From positions 1 to 64,000 of the forward strand of contig CAYRCU010000001.1 of assembly GCA_964422865.1 (NCBI GenBank): a DNA stretch of 64,000 bases, given 5' to 3'. Positions 48,056 through 55,098 of the stretch are shown piece after piece (position 1 is the stretch's first letter; each line of letters starts with the position of its first letter). The stretch comes from CAYRCU01 sp964422865 (GTDB taxonomy: Bacteria; Patescibacteriota; Microgenomatia; UBA8517). The notes beneath the pieces were generated by a model. That model was not told the origin of the DNA. It saw only the letters and a list, made by a program, of their open reading frames with translations, and did no database searches. The translations under genes were made by a program, and so were the position numbers.

Positions 48056-48328
48056 TTATTTTTCATTTCTCCCAAAAAGATCAACGATTTCTTCAATGAG
48101 TTTCTCTCTTTTGGATTTGGTTCCATGGATTTCATTAAAAACACATGAATGAAGATGTCCGTGAAGTATTAGTTCATCTACTTTTTTAAGTGCAGCTTGC
48201 ACTGCTTTAGACTGATGAATCACATCAGGGCAATATGCATCTTCTTCAACCATACTGCGCACTTTTTTAAGATGCCCTTCTGCTCTTGCTAATCTATCTA
48301 TTGCCTGCTTCTTGACAGTTTTATCCAT
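48056..48328 (-). CDS. csoR: CsoR-family copper-sensing repressor (second)
   Basis: 90 residues with the canonical Cu(I) ligand set of CsoR: Cys in EEDAYCPDVIHQ, and His plus Cys in HGHLHSCVFNEI (H-x3-C). All-helical fold with RLARAEGHLKKVRSMV at the N-terminus. It precedes the DUF1573-HCPLC-CCHC-rhodanese genes with no gap, so it should control that five-gene unit. The operator at 48346-48364 overlaps the -35 region of the divergent gene at 48398, suggesting joint control. Confidence 0.9.
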   Translation of the reverse strand: MDKTVKKQAIDRLARAEGHLKKVRSMVEEDAYCPDVIHQSKAVQAALKKVDELILHGHLHSCVFNEIHGTKSKREKLIEEIVDLFGRNEK

Positions 48329-48345
48329 AATACCTATTCTATCCT

Positions 48346-48375
48346 TATCCCCCCGTTAGGGATATTATTTATAAT
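48346..48375. promoter_or_regulatory. CsoR-type operator and divergent promoter
   Basis: TATCCC-CCCGTTA-GGGATA (48346-48364) has 6-bp perfect arms, like CsoR operators. A TATAAT -10 (48370-48375) serves the rightward gene at 48398, and its -35 position falls inside the palindrome. Repression of both the csoR2 unit and the divergent gene by one dimer-of-dimers is likely. Confidence 0.6.
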
Positions 48376-48397
48376 AATGGATTGATTATTCTTGTCA

Positions 48398-48994
48398 ATG
48401 GGGGAAAATAACAAAAATAAAATGAAAAAGAAAACCGATCAAAAAGAAATCGAGAAATTATTAAAAAAAGTGGCAGATGTTACAAAAGAAAACAAGATTG
48501 ATTTGTCCTCCGGTGAAGACCTTTCCGTGGGAATAATGAACCTTATTGCCATAGAAGAGCATCTTTTTTACACTTCACAAAAAACCGGAAAGAAAAAATA
48601 TTTGGGTCTTCTTAATGAGATCCGAGCAATGCGAACAGAGCTTATGCAGGAGATAATCAAAGATTATGAAGGGGAGGTTTGGTGTATTAGTAAGCATTTG
48701 CTGGCTGCTTCGATGAGGGTGATGGAAGTTGGAACAAAGGAGCTTAAGAAAGGCAACAAAGACAAAGCTTGGAATTTATTTAGAAAGAGTTACAATCTTT
48801 ACTCTTTATTTTGGGGCATAAACCTTGGCGTTGTTAAAACCGATAAAATAAAGCGTGGTGACAAAGGAGTGAATTTAACAAACAAGAGTTTGCAAGCTTC
48901 ATTTATAGATGATGATAATAAAAGTGGGTCTGCTTCACTATTTAGCAAGCTTGGGCAGATTGTTCAAAAGGCAATAGATTGTTGCAAAGAGTGA
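48398..48994 (+). CDS. Helical protein divergent from csoR2
   Basis: About 198 residues from the ATG at 48398 (MGENNKNKMKKKTDQ). All-helical and soluble, with AIEEHLFYTSQKTGKKKYLGLLNEIRAMRTEL (about 52-83), GEVWCISKHLLAASMRVMEVG and a C-terminal CC doublet (AIDCCKE). Conserved-looking His and Cys residues within helices hint at a metal-binding bundle. I recall related proteins near CPR metal and redox genes but cannot give a function. It shares the CsoR operator region with csoR2. Confidence 0.6.
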   Translation: MGENNKNKMKKKTDQKEIEKLLKKVADVTKENKIDLSSGEDLSVGIMNLIAIEEHLFYTSQKTGKKKYLGLLNEIRAMRTELMQEIIKDYEGEVWCISKHLLAASMRVMEVGTKELKKGNKDKAWNLFRKSYNLYSLFWGINLGVVKTDKIKRGDKGVNLTNKSLQASFIDDDNKSGSASLFSKLGQIVQKAIDCCKE

Positions 48995-49055
48995 CTATTG
49001 GATGATCAGACTGGACTTATTGGAGGCATGAATAAGACAGCTTTGGAGAGAAACT

Positions 49056-50465
49056 CTAGATACAGCAACTTAATTTTGAGATGTCTTTCTTAAAAGAAAG
49101 CGCTGCAAGTTTTATTCCCTCGCTTAGTGTGGGGAACATTGGCAGCGAATTAATTACATCATCAATAGTGTTTTTGTTTTTTACTAGCATCATGGCTTCA
49201 GCTATTAACTCTCCGGCTTGGGGAGCAAGAATATGAACTCCAAGAATTTCGGCTGTTTCTGGGTGAATACTCATACTAATCAGGCCTTCTGTTCTTCGCA
49301 GTATAGCGGCTTTGGGAACATGCTTGAAAGAGACTGTGCGACATGCGCAAGTATTCATTCTTTTCATTTGTTCTTCCTCGGTTAACCCTACACCTGCTAG
49401 CTGGGGATCAGTAAAAATAGTATAGGGAACAGCATTGTAATCAATGTTATTCTTTGTAATTTTGAGAGCGTTTTCGGCAGCTAAAGTTCCTTCACGACCG
49501 GCAGTCGTCTCAAGCCTGAGTGGTAAATCAACAACATCTCCAACCGCAAAAATGTTTGGATTATTGGTTTGAAAATTCTCATTAACCACTATAGACTTTC
49601 TATCATTTACTTTTACATTGGTAAGTTGCAGTCCCAAACCATTAGTATTTGCGGTCTTGCCTGTTGCCAAAAGGATTTCATCACAGATTATTTCATCTTG
49701 TTTGCCATCTACCTCATAAACAACAATTTTCTTTTCACCTTCTTTTCTTACGCTTTTTATTGGAGCATTTGTTTTAACTGTAATACCTTCTTTTTTAAAT
49801 ATTTCTAATAATCGTGCCACCAGTGCTTTGTCTCCTGTTCTAAAGACTGCATCGCCTCTAACAAGCATTGTTACTTTTGTTCCAAATCGAGCAAACATTT
49901 GAGAAAATTCCAAGGCTATTGCCCCTCCACCAACAACCACCAGCTCTTTTGGTTGAGTTTCCAGTTTTAACGCTTCAATGTGAGTTATATATCCAGCTTT
50001 CTTTATTCCATCAATAGGAGGAATATTGGCTGTAGAGCCAGTTGCAATAATAAATTTATCTGCTTGCAGCCTCTCTCCATTTACTTCAACTTCTGTTTCA
50101 GAAATAAACTTTGCTCGCCCTTCAATTAAAGTAACATTTTCAAGATTTGCCAGTACTCCCTCATACTTCTCATTGCGCATTTTCTCAACCAAGGAAAGCT
50201 CATCTGCTATAACTCTTTGAAAGTCAAAGTTTTTAACTTCAAGCTCTATGCCGGGGACATTGTGATTTTTTGCCAAGTGTAGTAATTCTCCTGCATAAAG
50301 CAGAGTTTTAGATGGAACACAACCAACATTTACACAAGTTCCTCCTAGAGGAAGCCCGTCATTTATTATTGCAGTTTTGGCTCCCAACTCATCGGCTTTA
50401 ATGGCAGCCGCAAAAGCACCAGCTCCACCACCTATAATAACTAAATCAAACTGCTGTTCTGTCAT
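49056..50465 (-). CDS. merA: Mercuric reductase MerA (without N-terminal HMA domain)
   Basis: 469 residues, class I flavoprotein disulfide reductase. FAD binding: VIIGGGAGAFAAAIKADELG. Redox pair C44 and C49 in GGTCVNVGCVPSK. NAD(P)H binding: LVVVGGGAIALEFSQMFARFG. The dimerisation domain carries ILRRTEGLISMSIHPET and the protein ends KLSCCI, the vicinal C-terminal Cys pair (467-468) that separates MerA from lipoamide dehydrogenase. The NmerA HMA domain is absent; the MerP-like gene next door has an HMA domain. It reduces Hg(II) to Hg(0) in the cytoplasm. Last gene of the mer operon. Confidence 0.92.
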   Translation of the reverse strand: MTEQQFDLVIIGGGAGAFAAAIKADELGAKTAIINDGLPLGGTCVNVGCVPSKTLLYAGELLHLAKNHNVPGIELEVKNFDFQRVIADELSLVEKMRNEKYEGVLANLENVTLIEGRAKFISETEVEVNGERLQADKFIIATGSTANIPPIDGIKKAGYITHIEALKLETQPKELVVVGGGAIALEFSQMFARFGTKVTMLVRGDAVFRTGDKALVARLLEIFKKEGITVKTNAPIKSVRKEGEKKIVVYEVDGKQDEIICDEILLATGKTANTNGLGLQLTNVKVNDRKSIVVNENFQTNNPNIFAVGDVVDLPLRLETTAGREGTLAAENALKITKNNIDYNAVPYTIFTDPQLAGVGLTEEEQMKRMNTCACRTVSFKHVPKAAILRRTEGLISMSIHPETAEILGVHILAPQAGELIAEAMMLVKNKNTIDDVINSLPMFPTLSEGIKLAALSFKKDISKLSCCI

Positions 50466-50833
50466 TTGTTTTCAGTATAAATCGTATCAGAGTAGATTGT
50501 CGCCTTATATGGTTCTATCGCTTTAATAATTTGTTCGTCGCTTACTTTTCTTTTCTCGTAAATTACCCACCCCTCACCGTCAAGATTATCCGTAAAACCC
50601 ACATAAGCATCGATTACACCGCCAACTGCCTTCAGATTGTATTCTGCGCCAACTGCGCATGAAGTACACCACATTCCTTCGATTGATAATTCTGCCTTGT
50701 ATAACTGTCGTCCATTAAGCGAACCCAGTACTGCCGAAACTCCATTATTTGAACCAGAAATCCTATTTTTTGTCATAATCCCTCCTAAAATAGCTGTGCT
50801 TAGTACCACAATTAGGAAAATAATTTTTCTCAT
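50462..50833 (-). CDS. merP: MerP-like anchored HMA-domain protein
   Basis: 123 residues. An N-terminal signal or anchor (IIFLIVVLSTAILGGIM) is followed by an HMA domain with the metal site GMWCTSCAVGAEYNL. It would capture Hg(II) outside and pass it to the MerT-like protein. The start overlaps the merT stop by 4 bp and its stop overlaps the merA start by 4 bp. The WC-T-S-C variant is as expected for MerP-type HMA domains. Confidence 0.85.
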   Translation of the reverse strand: MRKIIFLIVVLSTAILGGIMTKNRISGSNNGVSAVLGSLNGRQLYKAELSIEGMWCTSCAVGAEYNLKAVGGVIDAYVGFTDNLDGEGWVIYEKRKVSDEQIIKAIEPYKATIYSDTIYTENK

Positions 50834-51204
50834 AAATTAGTGTCGAATCTTAGTTGATAAACCCAGGGTGCAATCAAAGGTGTGACAATAAAAGTCAAAA
50901 AATAATAAAGCAAGATTGCTACTAAGAATGAACCGCCAAACATCAATAACTGTTGTTCTTTGGCTAAATGTTTACTTCGGCAGTTTTTTCTATATAACTT
51001 ATAAAACCCAAACCCTAAAACCATTATCCCAAAGCCAAGAAAATACGGCTTACGGTAGCCAATAGATAAAGCAGTTGATGCACTGCCTACTCCCAGTAGA
51101 ATTAGTGCGAGAGGGCCAATGCAACACAGGGAGGCGACAAGGGCTGATAACACACCCCATTTCAGAGATGAATCAGTGGTTCTTTCCTGTTCGTTTTTTT
51201 TCAC
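50830..51204 (-). CDS. merT: Mercuric ion transporter MerT-like
   Basis: 124 residues with three TM segments. TM1 carries the vicinal Cys pair in SALVASLCCIGPLALILLGVG, the hallmark of MerT, and the second Cys site is in YRKNCRSKHL between TM2 and TM3. It imports Hg(II) for MerA. Overlaps by 4 bp with the ArsR regulator gene and with the merP gene. Confidence 0.9.
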   Translation of the reverse strand: MKKNEQERTTDSSLKWGVLSALVASLCCIGPLALILLGVGSASTALSIGYRKPYFLGFGIMVLGFGFYKLYRKNCRSKHLAKEQQLLMFGGSFLVAILLYYFLTFIVTPLIAPWVYQLRFDTNL

Positions 51205-51539
51205 AATAATTCTTTTATTTTTTCATTTTTTAAAGAGTAATAAATAGTTTGCCCTTCTCGACGAGTTGCCACTATCCCGGCTTTGCGCAGCAGTTTTAAT
51301 TGATGGGATACTGCTGATACAGTGGTGCCCAGAATTTCTGCCATGTCACAAACACAAAGTTCGTTTAATTCACCAATCAGTTTAATAAGCTTATAGCGTG
51401 TTTCTCCTGAAAGCAGTTGGTGAAGCTTAATCTTTTTGGCCAAGCTCGTATCTTTTTTTAGAGCGCTGTAAACCTTATTGATCTCTTTCTTTGACAAAGT
51501 CGGGCCAACACAAATGTGACCCAAGTGTTTTACTTTCAT
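51201..51539 (-). CDS. ArsR-family repressor of the mer operon
   Basis: 112 residues. Winged-helix with NELCVCDMAEILGTTVSAVSHQLKLLRKAG; the CVC inside ELCVCD is the metal site of ArsR/CadC-like sensors, and another Cys is near the N-terminus (HICVGPTLS). I start at the ATG at 51539: the promoter and operator at 51544-51593 lie inside the longer frame that begins with TTG at 51593, so the longer form cannot be made from that promoter. MerR normally controls mer genes; an ArsR-type regulator is a different solution. Confidence 0.88.
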   Translation of the reverse strand: MKVKHLGHICVGPTLSKKEINKVYSALKKDTSLAKKIKLHQLLSGETRYKLIKLIGELNELCVCDMAEILGTTVSAVSHQLKLLRKAGIVATRREGQTIYYSLKNEKIKELL

Positions 51540-51543
51540 GATG

Positions 51544-51593
51544 TTTGAATAAGTGTTCAAATAAAGAATATTAGGTGAATCCTGTTCTGTCAA
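51544..51593 (-). promoter_or_regulatory. mer promoter and ArsR-type operator
   Basis: On the minus strand: -35 TTGACA (51588-51593), 17 bp, -10 TATTCT (51565-51570), then a palindrome TTTGAA-N6-TTCAAA (51544-51561) just before the arsR start. Such TGAA/TTCA palindromes are typical ArsR/SmtB operators. Standard spacing, unlike the 19-bp spacer of MerR-type promoters, agrees with simple ArsR repression. Confidence 0.8.
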
Positions 51594-51627
51594 TAGCCAG
51601 CCGGGTGAGCTTGACCCGTTTTGCGGC

Positions 51628-52269
51628 TTAGTGGGCTAATTTTTCCGGTGATTGATTTATATAAGTGTCTATGTATTTTTGAATTAGGGCTTTGTCAACT
51701 TCGACAAGCTTCATCATTCTCCCCCAAGAAGCAACTACAACCGAATCCTCGTTTTCGTCTCGTTTGGTTATAACAACGCTGTTGTTGTTATTTTTAGCTA
51801 TACTTTTAAGCTTGTTGATACTTCCTTTGTCTAAATCTTTGTATGTGATCCAGATTCCGCCGTGTTCTAAATTGTGCACTAATTGCTCATCGGGAAGCTC
51901 TTTGTCATAAAACCTCCAATCGGCAGGTGTGGACCAGTGCGGTCCTGATGTAGGAGGGTTTGTTTTATATAAAACTGTTTCTTTTGAGCTTATGTGGTTG
52001 ACTCCCTCAATTTTAAATTCTTCAACTTTACCCTCTAAGGACACCTCATCTACTTTTTGCTCAAACGCAATTTCCTCCGGGGATTTTTTGCTAACCAGAT
52101 AATAGCCTGCGACTACAATGACCAAGACAGCAATCAAAACCGCAATATTTCGCAACTTTTTAATAGTTGCTTGTTGTTTGGTTTTTTTTCTTTTGAGTTC
52201 TTTAATCTTTTTCTTGCGATCTCTTTTGGTCAGATCATCCCATTCTTTAGGATAGTCCATAAATTTCAC
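51628..52269 (-). CDS. DUF3105 membrane-anchored protein
   Basis: 213 residues. A Lys-rich cytoplasmic N-terminus (KRDRKKKIKELKRKKTKQQ), one TM (NIAVLIAVLVIVVAGYYLV) and an extracytoplasmic DUF3105 domain with NPPTSGPHWSTPADWRFYD and EQLVHNLEHGGIWITYKD, where His residues are conserved. The biochemical role of DUF3105 is unknown. It lies between the mer operon and ccdA/dsbA-like genes, all read leftward, which suggests an extracytoplasmic thiol or metal role. Confidence 0.8.
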   Translation of the reverse strand: MKFMDYPKEWDDLTKRDRKKKIKELKRKKTKQQATIKKLRNIAVLIAVLVIVVAGYYLVSKKSPEEIAFEQKVDEVSLEGKVEEFKIEGVNHISSKETVLYKTNPPTSGPHWSTPADWRFYDKELPDEQLVHNLEHGGIWITYKDLDKGSINKLKSIAKNNNNSVVITKRDENEDSVVVASWGRMMKLVEVDKALIQKYIDTYINQSPEKLAH

Positions 52270-52274
52270 CTCCT

Positions 52275-53015
52275 TTACTGCTTAAGCTCCAGCATAAACG
52301 CCGATGTTCCTAACTTCTGTAAAAAATAAGAGGAAACCAGTGAAAACTTTCCGGTAAAAATTAGTATCCCAAAAATTACCAACAATATTCCTGAGATTTT
52401 GTTTATCACCGGAGCATAGGTGTTAAATTTCTTGATTGAAGGAAACACTTTATCAAAAAAAAGTCCCAGTAATACGAATGGTGTTCCAAGACCAAGAGAA
52501 AAAAACAGCAAGAGAGGAAGAGCCTCGATGAATGTGGATTGAGATCCTGCCCAGAAAAGAATGGCTGCAAGTACCGGCCCGACACACGGTGTCCAGGCAA
52601 ATCCAAAAGTTGTTCCCAATAAGAAGGCACCAGATGCGGCGCCGCGGTTTCCTTTAAATTTTGTTTGATAAGTTTTGTTTAGAAATGGGATGGATACCAG
52701 TTTGGCAAACTGCAGACCAATAACTATTAATAGTAATCCTCCAACTTTATTAATAAGCGGCCGATAGAGCGTTAAACTTCTGGCAAAAGTATTAACTGTT
52801 AGACCAAGTAGAAGAAAAATGAATAAAAAACCTGAAGTAAACACCAGCGCATTTTTCGTAAATACGGCTTTGTGTTTGGCACTCAATCCTTCCGGAGCAC
52901 TGCCCGCAAGATATCCCACATACGCGGGAGCAATTGGAGCTAAGCATCCTGCAAAAAAGGTTAAAATGCCTGCCGTGTAGGCAATGGCAAAATTAAATAT
53001 TGACAGAGGAACCAT
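52275..53015 (-). CDS. ccdA: CcdA/DsbD-type membrane thiol transporter
   Basis: 246 residues with six TM segments. TM1 includes GILTFFAGCLAPIAPAYVGYLAG and a later TM has GTTFGFAWTPCVGPVLAAILF, giving the two membrane Cys (FAGC and TPC) that CcdA uses to carry electrons from cytoplasmic thioredoxin outward. The C-terminus is normal. The DsbA-like gene 15 bp upstream is its likely redox partner, though usually a reductant-dependent protein follows CcdA. Confidence 0.88.
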   Translation of the reverse strand: MVPLSIFNFAIAYTAGILTFFAGCLAPIAPAYVGYLAGSAPEGLSAKHKAVFTKNALVFTSGFLFIFLLLGLTVNTFARSLTLYRPLINKVGGLLLIVIGLQFAKLVSIPFLNKTYQTKFKGNRGAASGAFLLGTTFGFAWTPCVGPVLAAILFWAGSQSTFIEALPLLLFFSLGLGTPFVLLGLFFDKVFPSIKKFNTYAPVINKISGILLVIFGILIFTGKFSLVSSYFLQKLGTSAFMLELKQ

Positions 53016-53030
53016 TATTAAAAGTGTTTG

Positions 53031-53795
53031 TCATGACTTAGACAACATATCATCAATTGCTTGTTTTAATTGCGGATAAGGAACTGCCCCAGGAATCAAC
53101 CTGGTGTTACCTGTTTTTGTATCAAGCAGGATGTTGCCCGGTGTTCCCGTTACACCTGCTTTTATCCCACTTTGATAGTCATCTTCTACATGTTGAGTGT
53201 ATTTTCCACTATCAAGGCATGACTTGAAGGCTGATTCATCTATTCCTATCTCGGAAGCCAGTTTTGGTAAATCACTTATGTTAAGACCGTTATTGCTTGG
53301 AGTTGTTTCAAAGATTTTATCTATTAGTGCCCAGAAGCCTTTTTCACCTGCCAGCTCGTTTGCGCACTCTGCTGCCTCGGCTTCTTTGTCTGCTTTTGAG
53401 TGAATTTGGTCAAGGGGGAAATGTCTATAAATCCACATTACTTGTCCATCATATTCCTCGATCGCCCGTTGTGCTGTTGAATGAAAACTTTTACAGAAAG
53501 GACATTCCAAATCTGAATATTCTATTAAGGCGATTCTTGCGTTTTTGTTGCCTCTAATGTGATCGTTTTTTCTTACAGGTTCGACATCGCCCGCTGTGGG
53601 CTGGGTGGGTTGCTTTGCTCCAGAGCCTGTTCCGGCCGAGCCGTTAATTTCTGCCAGACCAGCAGAGGACGTCTTGTTTTCAAGATTCTGCACTTTTTGC
53701 CAGAGTATGCCTACGGCGAAAGCGAAGCCCACTAAAATAATAACTAAAATCGGCGCCGACTTTTCAAGAAGATTTTCTTTTACCTTAGAAGACAT
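53031..53795 (-). CDS. DsbA-like membrane-anchored thiol oxidoreductase
   Basis: 254 residues. One N-terminal TM (LVIILVGFAFAVGILWQ-like segment), a Ser/Gly/Pro linker, and a DsbA/thioredoxin domain with active site DLECPFCKSFHSTAQ (CPFC) and the cis-Pro loop VTGTPGNILLD. Helical insertion typical of DsbA-family (DSBA-like PF13462 type). It should oxidise or isomerise exported disulfide proteins. Upstream of ccdA in the same direction. Confidence 0.9.
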   Translation of the reverse strand: MSSKVKENLLEKSAPILVIILVGFAFAVGILWQKVQNLENKTSSAGLAEINGSAGTGSGAKQPTQPTAGDVEPVRKNDHIRGNKNARIALIEYSDLECPFCKSFHSTAQRAIEEYDGQVMWIYRHFPLDQIHSKADKEAEAAECANELAGEKGFWALIDKIFETTPSNNGLNISDLPKLASEIGIDESAFKSCLDSGKYTQHVEDDYQSGIKAGVTGTPGNILLDTKTGNTRLIPGAVPYPQLKQAIDDMLSKS

Positions 53796-53828
53796 ACTAC
53801 AGAGTGTAGTAGGAGTTTTGATCCTTTG

Positions 53829-54704
53829 TCAACAGTTAAAATGTGTGGAACATTGATATTTACTGCAGTTTGTTTGGTTTGAGTTATCTGTAATTTGAAC
53901 CGTGTGGCTCTGTGCGGGAAAGAGAAAGAGCAAAGCGCCAATTATCAGTGTCACCCCTGAAATAGCAAAATTCATTTTTAGAGGCTTGTAGTCGGATCTT
54001 TCAGAAAAATTAGGGAACAGATCGAATTTTTGCTGTGCTTTTATCTTTACAAGGGCTAGTTTGAGATGTTTTGCACTTTGCTGCTTGCCCGTGGCAAAAT
54101 TATCCGCTTCTTTTTCCAGTGTAATTCTCATCTTGCGTGTGTAGTCTTTAAAGATCGGGATAAAAAATAAGGATGAAGATAAAATTTCACTTATAACAAC
54201 TATTAATGGATGCCTTCCTTGCAAGTGATAATACTCATGAAGAATAACTGATTCTAATTCTTTTTTGTTTAGCTTGCCCATGAGTCCTGTTGAAATTATT
54301 ATTTTTGGCTTTAGCCAGTCAGCGGTCAGGGCAATGTCGCTTTTTGAATTAATAAGTATTACTTTGTCATTTTTAATTTTATTTTTTTTAAGAATTTTTA
54401 GGAGTTTTAAGTTGTTCTTTGGAGCTTTTTTTTGCAACAAATCTGACAATTTTCTTTTTGTTTTTATGTAGGAAAATATTACTTTTACAAAAAAAACAAT
54501 TGCTATAAAAATTGTTAATATAATCAACAAGAACCCGATGTGATGCACTATGGAAAAAAGCAAGTTTGAAGAGACTTGTCTGCATGCTTTAGCGAAGTGA
54601 ATAAAAGTCAACAAGGCATACTTATTTAAAAGCAAGATTAAAAGGTAGATGGAAATTGTAAAAATTGACAAGGTGCCAAGAAAAAATTGCGTTTCCTTTC
54701 TCAT
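53829..54704 (-). CDS. BlaR1/M56-like membrane metallopeptidase
   Basis: 291 residues with TM helices at about 8-32, 45-75 and near 170 and 236-255. The zinc site is HEYYHL in LESVILHEYYHLQGRHPL, with the preceding PKIIISTGLMGKLNKKELE typical of M56 (BlaR1/MecR1) peptidases. There is no beta-lactam sensor domain. It starts inside the last 4 bp of the BlaI-like gene, the usual regulator-protease pairing, in which the protease inactivates the repressor on signal. The signal here is unknown. Confidence 0.85.
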   Translation of the reverse strand: MRKETQFFLGTLSIFTISIYLLILLLNKYALLTFIHFAKACRQVSSNLLFSIVHHIGFLLIILTIFIAIVFFVKVIFSYIKTKRKLSDLLQKKAPKNNLKLLKILKKNKIKNDKVILINSKSDIALTADWLKPKIIISTGLMGKLNKKELESVILHEYYHLQGRHPLIVVISEILSSSLFFIPIFKDYTRKMRITLEKEADNFATGKQQSAKHLKLALVKIKAQQKFDLFPNFSERSDYKPLKMNFAISGVTLIIGALLFLFPAQSHTVQITDNSNQTNCSKYQCSTHFNC

Positions 54705-55051
54705 GTTTTTTGTTCGTGTTCTTTTAGTTCGTCGGTAAAAGCAGCTACCGCTTCTTCCCCATATTGGTCAATTAATGAGTTTACAATTTTATTGATTACA
54801 GTTTTGACGGTTTTTTTTCTTGTTTTTTTGGGAGAGTATAAATATGCCTTCCCGATTTTTCTTCTGGTCAGCAGTCCTTTTTGGGTGAGCCTTGTCATAA
54901 TGGTCATAACAGTTGTATAGGCAATTTTTCTTTTTTTCAGTAAGCACTTGTGAACATCATGGACTTTGCAATCAGTAGTTTCCCAAAGACAATTCATAAT
55001 TTCTTGCTCAAGCGGACCCAAACTGTACTTAGTCATTTGTCTTAATAGCAT
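54701..55051 (-). CDS. BlaI/MecI/CopY-family repressor
   Basis: 116 residues. Winged helix with LGPLEQEIMNCLWETTDCKVHDVH and KRKIAYTTVMTIMTRLTQKGLLTRRKIGKAYLY, typical of the Penicillinase_R family. The C-terminal dimerisation helix (VINKIVNSLIDQYGEEAVAAF) follows. There is no CopY Cys hook. It pairs with the BlaR1-like protease gene and is divergent from clpB, with only 47 bp between, so it may also affect clpB. Confidence 0.88.
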   Translation of the reverse strand: MLLRQMTKYSLGPLEQEIMNCLWETTDCKVHDVHKCLLKKRKIAYTTVMTIMTRLTQKGLLTRRKIGKAYLYSPKKTRKKTVKTVINKIVNSLIDQYGEEAVAAFTDELKEHEQKT

Positions 55052-55098
55052 TTTATCACTCTTGACATATAAGTGCCAGGGATGGAAAATACTGTCAT

